NCBI RefSeq assembly: GCF_001424665.1
Contig: NZ_LMQS01000004.1
Coordinates: forward strand, 375,680 to 439,679
Source: Methylophilus sp. Leaf416
Lineage (GTDB): Bacteria; Pseudomonadota; Gammaproteobacteria; Burkholderiales; Methylophilaceae
Length of the DNA stretch: 64,000 bases
Reading direction: 5' to 3'
Shown here: positions 38,088-47,790 of the stretch, piece after piece
Layout: each line of letters begins with the position of its first letter
How positions within the stretch are numbered: the stretch's first letter is position 1
The notes under the pieces: generated by a model
Databases searched by the model: none
Told to the model about the DNA's origin: nothing
What the model saw: the letters and a program-made list of their open reading frames with translations, nothing else
Translations under genes and position numbers: made by a program

Positions 38088-38432
38088 ATGACATTGTACA
38101 ACCTTAGAAAAACGGATGAATTTTCATCCGTTTTTACTTTCAGGAAACGGTTATATGGCGAGTGGTTGCTTGCGAATATAAAACCAAACCAGCAAGCGCA
38201 GCACCGTTACGGTCTGGTGGTCTCAAAAAAAATTGCCAAGCTCGCGGTCAGCCGTAATTACATGAAGCGCGTACTGCGCGAGTTGTTAAGAAATCAACCA
38301 TCACCGGCAACAAGCGGTTATGATGTCGTGCTTCAGGTACGGAAGAAATTTCAGCACGCGGATTTTCCTGCAGTACAACGAGATCTTTCGCTTTTGCTGG
38401 TTAAGCTAAAAAAAACGGCTGTTGTTTCCTGA
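38088..38432 (+). CDS. rnpA: ribonuclease P protein component
   Basis: A 114-aa RNase P protein that assists the catalytic RNA in 5' tRNA maturation. The RNR signature is present (KLAVSRNYMKRVLREL), as is LRKTDEFSSVF at the N-terminus. I chose ATG 38088 (MTLYNLRK); ATG 38067 would add seven residues, and neither has a good ribosome-binding site, consistent with low expression. Codons about 7-16 form a perfect terminator-like hairpin (38108-38135). The gene is followed by yidD after 8 bp. Confidence 0.95.
   Translation: MTLYNLRKTDEFSSVFTFRKRLYGEWLLANIKPNQQAQHRYGLVVSKKIAKLAVSRNYMKRVLRELLRNQPSPATSGYDVVLQVRKKFQHADFPAVQRDLSLLLVKLKKTAVVS
38108..38135 (+). terminator. terminator-like hairpin inside rnpA 5' end
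   Basis: AAAAACGGATGAA (38108-38120) pairs with TTCATCCGTTTTT (38123-38135), up to 13 pairs with a tiny loop and a T-run at the 3' side. It lies 66 bp after the rpmH stop and within the first rnpA codons. It would allow many L34 messages for few RNase P messages. Prediction from sequence only. Confidence 0.65.
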
Positions 38433-38440
38433 TAAATCCG

Positions 38441-38650
38441 ATGAAAATGGTACTGATTACTTTGATTAAGTGTTACCAGTGGGGCTTGAGTCCCTGGCTG
38501 GGGCGTCAATGCCGTTTTCATCCAACCTGTTCACACTATGCGATTGAAGCTTTAGAACGCTATGGCGCTGTTAAAGGCTCAAGATTGGCATTGGCACGTA
38601 TTGGCCGCTGTCATCCTTGGCATCCCGGTGGTGTGGATCCTCTTCCTTGA
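38441..38650 (+). CDS. yidD: membrane protein insertion efficiency factor YidD
   Basis: A 69-aa YidD with the family hallmarks: WGLSPWLG, CRFHPTCSHYAIEALERYGAVKG and the three cysteines near C-R-F-H-P-T-C and GRCHPWHPGG. It is a small amphipathic membrane-associated protein that supports YidC-dependent insertion. It sits between rnpA (8-bp gap) and yidC (19-bp gap) in the standard order. Confidence 0.95.
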   Translation: MKMVLITLIKCYQWGLSPWLGRQCRFHPTCSHYAIEALERYGAVKGSRLALARIGRCHPWHPGGVDPLP

Positions 38651-38669
38651 CTTGTAAAAACGAAACCTT

Positions 38670-40277
38670 ATGGATACTCGCCGTTTAATTCTGTTCGTCA
38701 TTTTTTCTTTCTCCATCATGCTGCTATGGGATGCCTGGCAGAAAGAACACGCGCCTGAAACCCCTGCGACGCAAACTGCCGCGACCCCACAAGGTGCCCC
38801 TGCGGATAAGCCGCAAGAAAATGGCGGCTTCAGCCTTAAAAAAGGTGAACGCATTACGGTAAAGACCGATCTTTATTCAGCGGTGATTGATACCGTTGGT
38901 GGTGATTTGCGTCAGTTGTCTTTACTTGAACATAAAGCAGATGACAACTCAGGCCCCTATGAGCTGATGAGTGATCAAAGCAAGGAAAAACTCTATGTCG
39001 CACAGACCGGCCTGAAAGGTAATGGCCTGCCTACGCATTACGAGACGTTTACTGCAGCCAATACCAGCTATGTGATGCAAGAGAGTGAAAACTCACTTGA
39101 AGTGCGTTTGACTGCGCCGGAAACTAATGGCATTGCAGTAGACAAGATTTACATTTTCCATCGTGGCCAGTACCAGATTGATGTGCGCTACGAGATCAAA
39201 AACAACAGTGCACAAGCGATTTCTCCTTCAGTGTATTACCAGATTATTCATGACCGTGAATCTAACCAGGGCTCAAAAATGATGCCAACCTTTACCGGTG
39301 GCGCCTACTTCAATGAGGCTGATAAATATAACAAGGTCAAATTCGATGACATGGCGAAAAAGGATATCTCCCTTACCGCCAAAGATGGTTGGGTTGGCTT
39401 GGTTCAGCACTATTTTGTGAGTGCCTGGATTCCGCAATCCAAAGCAGAACAGAAGTTCTACACTACCAAACTCAGTGAAAGTGATTTTTCAATCGGTACT
39501 ATTTTACCGGTGGGGGAAATTGCTGCCGGCAGTAGCAAAACAGTCGATGCAAGATTATTCACAGGCCCGCAGGAGCAGGATGCTCTGGAAGCAGCTGCAC
39601 CTGGCATGGAATATGTGGTTGATTACGGTATTCTGACCATCATTGCCAAACCATTGATGTGGTTGTTGACCCATATATATGACCTGGTCAAAAACTGGGG
39701 TGTAGCTATTATTATCCTGACAGTATTAATCAAGGCTGCTTTCTTCAAGCTATCTGCCTCCGGTTACCGCAATATGGCCCATTTGCGTGAAATGGCACCA
39801 CGCATGCAGGCGTTAAAAGACAAGTTTGGCGATGACAAACAAAAGCTCCAGCAAGCCATGATGGAAATGTATCGTACTGAGAAAATTAACCCTATGGGTG
39901 GCTGTCTGCCTATTCTGGTGCAAATTCCGGTATTTATTTCCCTTTACTGGGTATTGCTGGGCTCAGTGCAACTCCGTCACGCCCCTTTCTTCGGCTGGAT
40001 ACAGGATTTGTCAGCGACTGATCCGTACTTCATCCTGCCTATCCTGATGGGTGCGACCATGATTATTCAAACCACTTTGAATCCACCACCTACCGATCCT
40101 ATCCAGGCCAAGGTCATGAAAATCATGCCGGTGCTGTTCAGTGTGTTCTTTTTCTTCTTCCCGGCCGGTCTGGTGTTGTATTGGCTGGTGAACAATATTC
40201 TTTCCATCTGGCAACAATGGGCGATTAACCGCATGATACATGCGGAAACAATTGCCAAAAAAGGGCATGGCAAGTAA
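38670..40277 (+). CDS. yidC: membrane protein insertase YidC
   Basis: A 535-aa YidC/Oxa1-family insertase. TM1 is at about residues 5-22 ([18 protein letters not shown]), a large periplasmic beta-domain spans about 55-330, and the conserved five-helix core begins near [19 protein letters not shown]. The core Arg region and [30 protein letters not shown] are conserved. It inserts membrane proteins alone or with Sec and should serve ATP synthase subunits encoded nearby. The downstream mnmE frame begins about at its stop. Confidence 0.97.
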   Translation: MDTRRLILFVIFSFSIMLLWDAWQKEHAPETPATQTAATPQGAPADKPQENGGFSLKKGERITVKTDLYSAVIDTVGGDLRQLSLLEHKADDNSGPYELMSDQSKEKLYVAQTGLKGNGLPTHYETFTAANTSYVMQESENSLEVRLTAPETNGIAVDKIYIFHRGQYQIDVRYEIKNNSAQAISPSVYYQIIHDRESNQGSKMMPTFTGGAYFNEADKYNKVKFDDMAKKDISLTAKDGWVGLVQHYFVSAWIPQSKAEQKFYTTKLSESDFSIGTILPVGEIAAGSSKTVDARLFTGPQEQDALEAAAPGMEYVVDYGILTIIAKPLMWLLTHIYDLVKNWGVAIIILTVLIKAAFFKLSASGYRNMAHLREMAPRMQALKDKFGDDKQKLQQAMMEMYRTEKINPMGGCLPILVQIPVFISLYWVLLGSVQLRHAPFFGWIQDLSATDPYFILPILMGATMIIQTTLNPPPTDPIQAKVMKIMPVLFSVFFFFFPAGLVLYWLVNNILSIWQQWAINRMIHAETIAKKGHGK

Positions 40278-40320
40278 TCAACAACCGGGTAACGTAAACT
40301 TAGGAAATGCCAGTGCAGAA

Positions 40321-41703
40321 ATGACTCCGGCTGGCCTTAAGCTACCAAACCCTCCCCCTATTGATACAAGCACCGAAACCATTGCCGCTATTGCCACCGC
40401 ACCCGGTGCCGGGGGCATTGGTGTTGTCAGGGTCTCAGGTCCATTATCCAGGCAGATAGCTGAACAAGTCCTTGGTCACTGCCCTGCTCCAAGGCTAGCT
40501 GCCTATTTACCTTTTCTGCAAGCTGATGGCAGCCTGATTGATCGCGGCATTGCCATTTATTTCCCTAATCCACACTCTTATACAGGTGAAGATGTACTAG
40601 AGCTACAGGCTCATGGTGGTACAGCGCTGATGCAAATCCTGCTGGCGCGTTGTGTAGAGTGTGGAGCACGCCATGCGTTGGCAGGTGAATTTACCCAACG
40701 AGCTTACCTGAATGACAAAATCGATTTGGCGCAAGCCGAAGCAGTGGCTGATTTAATCAACGCCGCTACCGCTGAAGCAGCACGCAGTGCCGTTCGATCA
40801 CTATCCGGCGAATTTTCACAAGCTATTCAAACACTATTGCAGCAATTGATAGACTTACGGATGTATGTAGAGGCTTGTTTAGATTTCCCTGAAGAGGATA
40901 TAGATTTCATTAGTCAGGGTCGTGTATTGGAAAAGCTGCAAGCCAATCAGCAAACTTTACATACTATCCATACCAAAGCCAGGCAAGGTGCCCTCTTACG
41001 CGAGGGTTTAAATGTCGTCTTGATAGGTCAGCCCAATGTAGGGAAATCCAGCTTACTGAATGCCTTATCTGGTGAAGATATTGCTATTGTGACGCCAATC
41101 GCCGGCACCACGCGCGATACGATTAAAAACGTCATTCAAATCCAAGGTGTGCCGTTACATATCATTGATACGGCAGGTCTGCGCGAGACTGAAGATATCG
41201 TTGAACAGGTAGGTATTGAACGCACCTGGAAAGCCATCGAATCCGCGCAAGTGGCTTTATTGCTGATAGATAGCCAGCATGGCATTGGGCCATATGAAAC
41301 CAGGATTCTTCAAAAGTTACCAGCTGAAATCCAAAAAATATGGGTACATAACAAGATAGATGTTTCACGTGAAACATCTCGTGTAGAAAATCGAGAAAAA
41401 GAGACACACTTGTTTTTATCAGCCAAGACAGGCGAAGGTATTGCTGCCTTGCAAGAAACGCTTCTTAAAATTGTAGGTTATCAACCGGGAAGTGAGGGTG
41501 TGTTTATGGCGCGCGCACGACACCTTCAAGCATTGCAACAAGTGGAGTTACATCTGGATTTCGCATCAAAACAAATGCATGCTGCTGAACTGATTGCCGA
41601 AGAATTGCGTAGTGCACAGGAGGCGCTGGCATCAATCACCGGCGAATTTACTCCTGACGATTTGCTGGGCGAGATATTCAGCAGATTTTGTATTGGTAAG
41701 TAA
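40321..41703 (+). CDS. mnmE: tRNA uridine-5-carboxymethylaminomethyl modification GTPase
   Basis: A 460-aa MnmE (TrmE). N-terminal folate-binding domain ([22 protein letters not shown]), helical domain, and an inserted G domain with [26 protein letters not shown] and NKID. The C-terminal CIGK is intact, as needed for the modification. With MnmG it forms cmnm5U34 in tRNA anticodons. The start is unsettled: ATG 40321 gives normal length, while ATG 40267 overlaps yidC. A parS site lies inside the gene at 41361-41376 and a bidirectional terminator follows. mnmG is separated by the two cytochrome genes. Confidence 0.96.
   Translation: MTPAGLKLPNPPPIDTSTETIAAIATAPGAGGIGVVRVSGPLSRQIAEQVLGHCPAPRLAAYLPFLQADGSLIDRGIAIYFPNPHSYTGEDVLELQAHGGTALMQILLARCVECGARHALAGEFTQRAYLNDKIDLAQAEAVADLINAATAEAARSAVRSLSGEFSQAIQTLLQQLIDLRMYVEACLDFPEEDIDFISQGRVLEKLQANQQTLHTIHTKARQGALLREGLNVVLIGQPNVGKSSLLNALSGEDIAIVTPIAGTTRDTIKNVIQIQGVPLHIIDTAGLRETEDIVEQVGIERTWKAIESAQVALLLIDSQHGIGPYETRILQKLPAEIQKIWVHNKIDVSRETSRVENREKETHLFLSAKTGEGIAALQETLLKIVGYQPGSEGVFMARARHLQALQQVELHLDFASKQMHAAELIAEELRSAQEALASITGEFTPDDLLGEIFSRFCIGK
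41361..41376. promoter_or_regulatory. parS centromere site 2 (inside mnmE)
   Basis: The same 16-bp TGTTTCACGTGAAACA, here within the mnmE coding frame (reads VSRET). The flanks extend the palindrome to 22 bp (41358-41379) with bases different from those at site 1, so only the 16-bp core is shared. Confidence 0.92.
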
Positions 41704-41710
41704 AACAAAT

Positions 41711-41736
41711 AAAAACCCGCCTTAGCGGGTTTTTTT
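41711..41736. terminator. bidirectional terminator, mnmE / cytochrome b
   Basis: ACCCGC (41715-41720) pairs with GCGGGT (41725-41730); A-run before and T-run after make it usable from both strands. The stop codon of the convergent cytochrome b gene (41722-41724) lies in the loop. Confidence 0.85.
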
Positions 41737-42309
41737 CTGTCGGGGAAACGGCGTATTTCTCCGGCTGTAGCGTTCATCAATCAGGCAAACGCGCTTGGAC
41801 CCGGTAATCATGGCCCAGATCAAATTGTCTTTATGAATAAAGCTTTCAAACAAGACACCTAATACATGAATGACAACTACACCTAACCAGGTCCAGGTAA
41901 CATAGTGGTGTATTACTTTGGCTAATTCATCATCTATGAATCCCCAGCCGCTGTTATAGACGATACAACCTGAACCTACTGCCAAAATACCTAAACCCAG
42001 CATCGCATAAATTGCAATTGAACCTACGGGATTATGGCCCACATAATGCCTGGCTGTGCCTTTAAGCAGTTTGAATAGGTGCTTTACTGCCCAGACAGGG
42101 TTTAACGGGAAGCTTTGGAAATTGGCGTAGCCAGTAGCGACTACGCCCCAGATAATGCGCGCAATGATTAGGGTGCCGGCGACATAGCCTGCATAAGCAT
42201 GGTGTAACCTATCCCACATGGAGCTATGGGTATAAAACGCATAAGCAAAAGCCGCCACCAGGGACCAGTGGAATATACGTATAAATGGATCCCAAACGTA
42301 GCGTAGCAT
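41722..42309 (-). CDS. cytochrome b561-type membrane cytochrome
   Basis: A 195-aa integral-membrane b-type cytochrome with about four helices and heme-ligand His candidates in IRIFHWSLV, LHHAYAGY and IHHYVTWTWLGVVVIHV. It resembles the small b561 proteins that pass electrons between the quinone pool and periplasmic c-type cytochromes. The upstream gene on the same strand (gap 23 bp) encodes a DUF1924 c-type cytochrome, so the pair probably forms a short electron path. It is inserted in opposite orientation between mnmE and mnmG. Confidence 0.85.
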   Translation of the reverse strand: MLRYVWDPFIRIFHWSLVAAFAYAFYTHSSMWDRLHHAYAGYVAGTLIIARIIWGVVATGYANFQSFPLNPVWAVKHLFKLLKGTARHYVGHNPVGSIAIYAMLGLGILAVGSGCIVYNSGWGFIDDELAKVIHHYVTWTWLGVVVIHVLGVLFESFIHKDNLIWAMITGSKRVCLIDERYSRRNTPFPRQKKTR

Positions 42310-42332
42310 TCCGTGAGGTTACCCTGGCTTAA

Positions 42333-42767
42333 TTATTTAGTTGGTTTTGTTTCTGTTAACAGATAAGCAATAAAGTTGGCCTTTTCGGCTGGTGCGCAAT
42401 CTGCGCCTAAAATATCATTGCAGTGTTTGGTAAACTCTTCTTCTACTTTATCAATATCAGTGAAGCGTTTAGTGTTAACACGTGGTGCTAATGGAGGAAT
42501 TTCTTTATTGGTGACAATGTTCTTACCCACGTTAGCAGGATTGTTGGTGTGGCAGGATGCGCACGCAGCCTCACGGCCACTTGCCGTTTGGAATTTACGG
42601 TTAAAAAATATTTTCCCATCCGTAATTGATGGCGCTTTGAACGATGGGTTAACTGACTGCGCAATATTGGTATATTTATAGACCAATTTTTCAGCATTAG
42701 TAACATCAGCCAACGCGTTTACAGAAAAAAGTACCCCGAATACAGCAATAATTGTTTTGATTTTCAT
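42333..42767 (-). CDS. DUF1924 (SHP-like) cytochrome c
   Basis: A 144-aa secreted protein: signal peptide (1-20, IIAVFGVLFSVNALA/D) and one heme motif CASCH (69-73). The layout, with FNRKFQTASGREAACASCHTNNP, matches DUF1924, which includes the sphaeroides heme protein (SHP), an oxygen-binding c-type heme protein with an unusual Asn axial ligand. Family members often pair with a cytochrome b like the one encoded downstream. Function is not established; an oxygen- or NO-related redox role is inferred. The 230-bp upstream gap contains 21-bp repeats. Confidence 0.85.
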   Translation of the reverse strand: MKIKTIIAVFGVLFSVNALADVTNAEKLVYKYTNIAQSVNPSFKAPSITDGKIFFNRKFQTASGREAACASCHTNNPANVGKNIVTNKEIPPLAPRVNTKRFTDIDKVEEEFTKHCNDILGADCAPAEKANFIAYLLTETKPTK

Positions 42768-42837
42768 GGTAAGAGCTCCTTTGGTTATTATTGGAACGAA
42801 TTTTATTAGTTTTATGTTAAGTAAATATGGCTTGCTT

Positions 42838-42879
42838 GTAATTGATTTGTATTAAACCGTAATTAATTTGTATGAAATC
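42838..42879 (+). repeat. two tandem 21-bp repeats plus partial third
   Basis: GTAATTGATTTGTATTAAACC (unit 42838-42858) is followed directly by a second unit (42859-42879) identical at 18 of 21 positions, then a partial third (TGTATTAAAA, 42880-42889). The period equals two helical turns. It lies between the divergent DUF1924 and mnmG genes and could bind a regulator. Confidence 0.6.
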
Positions 42880-42997
42880 TGTATTAAAAGCCAGTACATA
42901 TGTAACTTGGAACTGATTAAGTGTTAATTAAATATCAGTCAGGCCTAGTTTACGCTAAAATCTCATCTCTTTTAAAATCAAATAGTTTAATCACTTT

Positions 42998-44938
42998 ATG
43001 ATGGATTTTCCTGATAAATTCGATGTGATTGTTGTCGGTGGTGGCCATGCCGGTACCGAAGCAGCGTTGGCAGCTGCACGCATGGGTCAGAAAACGCTGC
43101 TGCTGACCCATAACATTGAGACGTTGGGACAAATGTCCTGCAATCCATCGATTGGTGGGATTGGTAAAGGTCATTTGGTTAAAGAGGTGGATGCACTTGG
43201 CGGCGCCATGGCTGCCGCCACCGATATTGGTGGTATTCAATTCCGTATCCTGAATTCAAGCAAGGGCCCTGCTGTGCGTGCAACACGTGCACAGGCTGAC
43301 CGTATTCTCTATAAAGCTGCAATACGCTATCGTCTGGAAAATCAACCTAACTTGTGGCTGTTCCAGCAAGCGGTGGACGATATCATTTTAGAAGGTGAAA
43401 AAGCGGTTGGTGTGGTAACCCAGATCGGGCTCCGTTTTCATTCAAAATCTGTGGTGCTGACAGCCGGTACTTTTCTGGGTGGTTTGGTGCACGTTGGTTT
43501 ACAGAACTACAGTGCCGGACGCGCCGGAGACCCGCCATCTATTTCACTGGCTGCCAGGTTGCGTGAGATTGGACTCCCCGCCGGTCGCCTTAAAACAGGT
43601 ACCCCACCCCGTATTGATGGACGCACTATTAATTACAGTGTCATGACCGAGCAACCTGGTGATACGCCGGTGCCAGTCTTTTCGTTTTTGGGTAATACAG
43701 CACAACATCCACAACAACTACCCTGCTGGATTACACATACCAATCAGCAAACACACGACATTATACGTAGCGGTCTGGATCGCTCACCCATGTATACGGG
43801 CGTGATTGAAGGTGTGGGTCCTCGTTATTGCCCTTCCGTTGAAGATAAGATTCACCGTTTTGCAGACAAAGAGTCGCATCAGGTATTTTTAGAGCCTGAA
43901 GGTTTGACCACGCATGAGATTTATCCCAATGGTATTTCAACCAGTTTGCCGTTTGATATCCAGTTGTCTCTGGTACGTTCCATCCGTGGATTAGAGGGTG
44001 CACATATCCTGCGCCCCGGATACGCCATAGAATATGACTATTATGACCCTAGGGGTTTGAAATCTACCCTGGAAACTAAAACAGTAAATGGCTTGTTTTT
44101 TGCCGGCCAGATTAATGGCACTACCGGATATGAAGAAGCTGCGGCTCAAGGATTATTGGCAGGTGCCAATGCTGCATTGTATGCGCAAGATAAAGAAGGC
44201 TGGTGCCCTTCCCGTGAGCAAGCGTATTTAGGCGTGTTAGTAGATGACTTGATCACAACCGGTGTAAATGAGCCATACCGCATGTTTACCAGTCGTGCAG
44301 AGTATCGTTTGCAACTGCGTGAAGACAACGCAGATATGCGTTTGACTGAAATAGGTCGCAAGCTCGGGTTGGTGGATGATATGCGTTGGGAAGCTTTCAG
44401 TAAAAAGCAGGAAGCGGTAGAGCGTGAGCAGGCAAGATTAAAACGTACATTCCTGCAACCAGAAAATGGACAAGCAAATACTTTAAGCCAAAATAAAATT
44501 GTTTCACGTGAAACACAATTGGAAGTTTTTGGGAAGGCGTTGGAGCATGAGTATTCATTGTTTGAATTATTACGTCGGCCAGAAATTACTTATCAGTCTT
44601 TATTAGACATTGTTCCATCTCCTGAGTCATTGGCCGATGAGGTTATTGAGCAGGTTGAAATTGCAGCCAAGTATCAAGGATATATTGACCGGCAGAATGA
44701 AGAAATCGCGAGACAGAAAAATAGTGAACACATTAAGTTGGGTGAGGCTATTCAATATGATGATGTGCATGGCTTAAGTAATGAAGCGCGGCAAAAACTA
44801 TTGGCGCAGAAACCTGAAACGATAGGTCAGGCCAGCCGTATCCAAGGTATTACGCCAGCAACAATTTCATTACTGTTGGTTTATCTCAAACGCAAGCAGA
44901 AAAAACAGAGTCTCTCTGGCGATATCGCTGCTGCATGA
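42998..44938 (+). CDS. mnmG: tRNA uridine-5-carboxymethylaminomethyl modification enzyme MnmG
   Basis: A 646-aa MnmG (GidA). FAD-binding motif [19 protein letters not shown] at the N-terminus, [18 protein letters not shown] with a catalytic Cys region, and the C-terminal helical domain used to contact MnmE and tRNA. Normal family length is about 630. With MnmE it modifies U34 of several tRNAs. Its gene carries parS site 3 (44500-44515). Its end overlaps the rsmG start by 4 bp (ATGA), so they are coupled. The promoter presumably lies in 42768-42997. Confidence 0.98.
   Translation: MMDFPDKFDVIVVGGGHAGTEAALAAARMGQKTLLLTHNIETLGQMSCNPSIGGIGKGHLVKEVDALGGAMAAATDIGGIQFRILNSSKGPAVRATRAQADRILYKAAIRYRLENQPNLWLFQQAVDDIILEGEKAVGVVTQIGLRFHSKSVVLTAGTFLGGLVHVGLQNYSAGRAGDPPSISLAARLREIGLPAGRLKTGTPPRIDGRTINYSVMTEQPGDTPVPVFSFLGNTAQHPQQLPCWITHTNQQTHDIIRSGLDRSPMYTGVIEGVGPRYCPSVEDKIHRFADKESHQVFLEPEGLTTHEIYPNGISTSLPFDIQLSLVRSIRGLEGAHILRPGYAIEYDYYDPRGLKSTLETKTVNGLFFAGQINGTTGYEEAAAQGLLAGANAALYAQDKEGWCPSREQAYLGVLVDDLITTGVNEPYRMFTSRAEYRLQLREDNADMRLTEIGRKLGLVDDMRWEAFSKKQEAVEREQARLKRTFLQPENGQANTLSQNKIVSRETQLEVFGKALEHEYSLFELLRRPEITYQSLLDIVPSPESLADEVIEQVEIAAKYQGYIDRQNEEIARQKNSEHIKLGEAIQYDDVHGLSNEARQKLLAQKPETIGQASRIQGITPATISLLLVYLKRKQKKQSLSGDIAAA
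44500..44515. promoter_or_regulatory. parS centromere site 3 (inside mnmG)
   Basis: A third exact TGTTTCACGTGAAACA, within the mnmG coding region (reads VSRET, as in mnmE). It is about 1.1 kb from parA. Confidence 0.92.
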
Positions 44939-45561
44939 CAAGTTTGGATTCGAAATTAGCGGAAGGCGTGGTAGCGCTGGGTTTGGAGTCGGTTGTCACA
45001 ACCGATATGCAGGCGAAATGTTTGGCCTATATGGCTTTACTGCAAAAATGGAACAAAGTCTATAACCTGACCGCAATCCGCGATCCACAGGAAATGCTGG
45101 CACTGCATATACTGGATAGCTTAAGCGTGTTGCCATATGTGGAGTCAGGAAATTTGCTGGATGTAGGCAGTGGCGGTGGTTTGCCGGGGCTGATCATTGC
45201 AATCACGCGACCAGACGTGCAAGTGACCACCATTGATACCGTGCAGAAAAAAGCCATTTTTATGCGCCAGGTTAAAGCTGAGTTAGGGTTGGAGAATGTG
45301 CAGGTGGTGCATAGCCGTGTTGAGGCTTATCAGCCACCCTCACCTTTTGGACAAGTGATTTCCAGGGCGTTTTCAGACATTGCCTTGTTAAGAAGATTGA
45401 CTATGCATCTAGTGATGCCGCATGGTCGCTGGCTGGCAATGAAGGGGGTAATCCCTATAGAAGAGTTGCAACTCGCCAGTATTATCCCCTCAAAAGTTAT
45501 TCGTTTGCAGGTGCCAACACTGCAAGCGGAAAGACATTTAATTGTGTTTGAGAATTCATAA
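44935..45561 (+). CDS. rsmG: 16S rRNA (guanine-N7) methyltransferase RsmG
   Basis: A 208-aa RsmG (GidB), which methylates N7 of G527 in 16S rRNA using SAM. Visible motifs are [28 protein letters not shown] and the SAM motif [27 protein letters not shown] is the usual late motif. It overlaps mnmG by 4 bp and its stop shares one base with the parA start (TAATG), making mnmG-rsmG-parA-parB one translation-coupled block. Confidence 0.96.
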   Translation: MTSLDSKLAEGVVALGLESVVTTDMQAKCLAYMALLQKWNKVYNLTAIRDPQEMLALHILDSLSVLPYVESGNLLDVGSGGGLPGLIIAITRPDVQVTTIDTVQKKAIFMRQVKAELGLENVQVVHSRVEAYQPPSPFGQVISRAFSDIALLRRLTMHLVMPHGRWLAMKGVIPIEELQLASIIPSKVIRLQVPTLQAERHLIVFENS

Positions 45562-46319
45562 TGAAAATAATTGCGATCACCAACCAAAAAGGCGGCGTCG
45601 GTAAAACAACTACTTGCGTAAATTTGGCAGCCAGCCTGGCCGAACATGGTAAAAAAGTGTTGTTGGTCGACCTTGATCCGCAAGGTAATGCCAGTACCGG
45701 TAGTGGAATAGACAAGGCGCATCTAAAAGGCAGTATTTACCAGGTGTTGATCGGCAATAATACTTTGCAGGAGGTCATCCTGCGCGCAGAAGCGGCGAAG
45801 TTTGATGTGGCGCCTTCTAACCGTGATCTGGCTGGTGCCGAGGTTGAGCTGGTGAATGAAATGGCGCGTGAAACCCGCTTAAAGAATGCCATTTTAAAGC
45901 TCGGCGATAGTTATGAATATGTATTGCTGGATTGTCCACCCTCTTTAAATCTTGTAACGGTGAATGCATTAACTGCTGCGCATTCGGTGATGATTCCAAT
46001 GCAATGTGAATACTATGCTTTGGAGGGTCTTTCAGACCTGGTCAACACTATCAAGAAAGTGCGCGCTCACTTAAACCCGGTTTTGGAGATCGAAGGTTTG
46101 TTGCGTACCATGTTTGATAATCGCAATATGCTGGCGCAGCAGGTGTCTGCGCAACTGGTCAACCATTTCGGTAAAAAAGTCTACCAAACCATCATTCCGC
46201 GGAATGTGCGTTTGGCAGAGGCGCCAAGTTACGGCATGCCGGTGCTACTCTATGATCGGGCATCCAAAGGTGCCCAGGCTTATCTTGAGTTGGCCCAGGA
46301 ACTCATCCAGAAAAATTAA
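45561..46319 (+). CDS. parA: chromosome-partitioning ATPase ParA (Soj)
   Basis: A 252-aa deviant-Walker ATPase: [18 protein letters not shown] near the N-terminus, DLDPQGNAS and [13 protein letters not shown]. It cycles between nucleoid-bound ATP dimers and monomers, moving ParB-parS complexes. It lacks a long N-terminal DNA-binding extension, so it is the chromosomal (Ib-like) type. parB follows after 42 bp, and three parS sites lie within about 11 kb. Confidence 0.97.
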   Translation: MKIIAITNQKGGVGKTTTCVNLAASLAEHGKKVLLVDLDPQGNASTGSGIDKAHLKGSIYQVLIGNNTLQEVILRAEAAKFDVAPSNRDLAGAEVELVNEMARETRLKNAILKLGDSYEYVLLDCPPSLNLVTVNALTAAHSVMIPMQCEYYALEGLSDLVNTIKKVRAHLNPVLEIEGLLRTMFDNRNMLAQQVSAQLVNHFGKKVYQTIIPRNVRLAEAPSYGMPVLLYDRASKGAQAYLELAQELIQKN

Positions 46320-46361
46320 ATTTATAAACTTTAAAGACATTCAATACGAGGAATCAGCAGT

Positions 46362-47210
46362 ATGGTGAAGCTCAAAGGACTAGGACGGGGATTAGATGCA
46401 TTGTTATCCGGTGATGTAGAAACCATCGCTCAATCGGATAGCTTACGCACGTTGCATGTCAGCCAGCTACAACCGGGCAAATATCAGCCACGCTCTTACA
46501 TGAACGAAGAAGCCTTGCAAACTCTGGCAGACTCCATCAGTACGCAAGGCATTATGCAACCGATTCTGGTGCGCGAGATTGCCGAAGATAAGTTTGAAAT
46601 TATTGCCGGTGAACGCCGCTGGCGCGCATCGCAAAAAGCCGGTTTGACAGAAGTCCCGGTGCTGGTGCGTGACATTGCTGATGAAGCTGCCCTCGCAATG
46701 GCACTGATTGAAAATATCCAGCGCGAAAACCTGAACCCGCTCGAAGAAGCCATGGGTATCAAACGACTGATTGACGAGTTCGATATGACGCATGAAAAAG
46801 CGGCAGAAGCAGTAGGTCGTTCTCGGGTGGCAGTGTCAAACTTGTTGCGTTTACTGACACTTACACCTATGGTCCAGGATATGCTGCTGGATAACCAGAT
46901 TGATATGGGTCATGCGCGTGCTTTAATCGGTGTTGAACCTGCTCAGCAAATTCTGCTGGCTAATAAAGTGGTTCAAGATGGTTTATCGGTACGTGAAGTT
47001 GAGCGCCTCATGCAGCAAGCGCCTGGTGCAAAAAAGAAAGCCCAGGAAAAAGTTCAGCCGGATATTGCTACCTTGCAGACTGAATTAAGTGAACAGCTGG
47101 GTGCTGGCGTCAATATCAGTGCTAAAACCAATGGTTCGGGTGTGTTGAAACTGAGCTATGCAAATTTAGACCAGCTGGATGATTGGATAGCAAAACTCAC
47201 CGGTAAATGA
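46362..47210 (+). CDS. parB: chromosome-partitioning protein ParB (Spo0J)
   Basis: A 282-aa ParB. N-terminal LGRGLDALL (ParA-stimulating tail), CTP-binding motifs (QPGKYQPR; GERRWRAS), the helix-turn-helix region MTHEKAAEAVGRSRVAVSNLLRLLTL that binds parS, and a C-terminal dimer domain after a flexible linker. ParB loads at parS, then slides as a CTP-dependent clamp. The three parS sites in this window are its predicted loading points. Confidence 0.97.
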   Translation: MVKLKGLGRGLDALLSGDVETIAQSDSLRTLHVSQLQPGKYQPRSYMNEEALQTLADSISTQGIMQPILVREIAEDKFEIIAGERRWRASQKAGLTEVPVLVRDIADEAALAMALIENIQRENLNPLEEAMGIKRLIDEFDMTHEKAAEAVGRSRVAVSNLLRLLTLTPMVQDMLLDNQIDMGHARALIGVEPAQQILLANKVVQDGLSVREVERLMQQAPGAKKKAQEKVQPDIATLQTELSEQLGAGVNISAKTNGSGVLKLSYANLDQLDDWIAKLTGK

Positions 47211-47293
47211 ATAAAAGTTCCAGCGGAAAGCAAAATTTTATCGACGAAAACGATTTTTCCAGCACATTCAGATAGTTATGTTGTAATGGGCGC

Positions 47294-47322
47294 TTGACTT
47301 CATACGGTGAATAATTCAAAAT
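47294..47322 (+). promoter_or_regulatory. possible sigma-70 promoter of the atp operon
   Basis: TTGACT (47294-47299), a 17-base spacer and CAAAAT (47317-47322), about 48 bp before atpI. The elements each have one or two mismatches. No terminator was seen after parB, so read-through is also possible. Confidence 0.4.
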
Positions 47323-47369
47323 CTCGCGTCTTTGTAGCAATTTGCCTTGATTTTTAACATTCAAACCCC

Positions 47370-47762
47370 ATGACCACCCCGGAAACCACTCAGTCCGATG
47401 CGCAGATGTATCGCAATATGCTGCGCTGGCAGATGATGGCAACTGTAGTAGTGATAGTAGCGGCGGTTTTGATTTCTGGCATTCCAGCAGGTATTTCAGC
47501 TTTACTTGGCGGCGCGGCTGTCATTCTGGGCGCCTGGTTTGCTGCGAAAATTGCAGTACGGGCAAAGGCAAAAGCCGACCCGACTGCGGTGTTGCTGAAC
47601 ATGTTGAAGGCTGAAGCAGTAAAAATTTTGATTATCGCGGTTTTACTATTTGCGGTATTCAAGTTGTATCAATCGTTGGTGCCGTTTGCACTGATTGCCG
47701 GTTTGGCGGCCGCTGCCCTGTTCTCTGGTGCTGCCCTGGCAAAAGTGCAAACACCCGTGTAG
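47370..47762 (+). CDS. atpI: ATP synthase accessory subunit I
   Basis: A 130-aa membrane protein with four hydrophobic segments (MMATVVVIVAAVLISGIPAG; SALLGGAAVILGAWFAAKIAV; VKILIIAVLLFAVF; LIAGLAAAALFSGAALA). AtpI is a non-essential factor thought to help c-ring assembly. It opens the atp operon in the standard place before atpB (28-bp gap). Confidence 0.92.
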   Translation: MTTPETTQSDAQMYRNMLRWQMMATVVVIVAAVLISGIPAGISALLGGAAVILGAWFAAKIAVRAKAKADPTAVLLNMLKAEAVKILIIAVLLFAVFKLYQSLVPFALIAGLAAAALFSGAALAKVQTPV

Positions 47763-47790
47763 ACAAGATTATTTAAAATAGTTTGAGATT

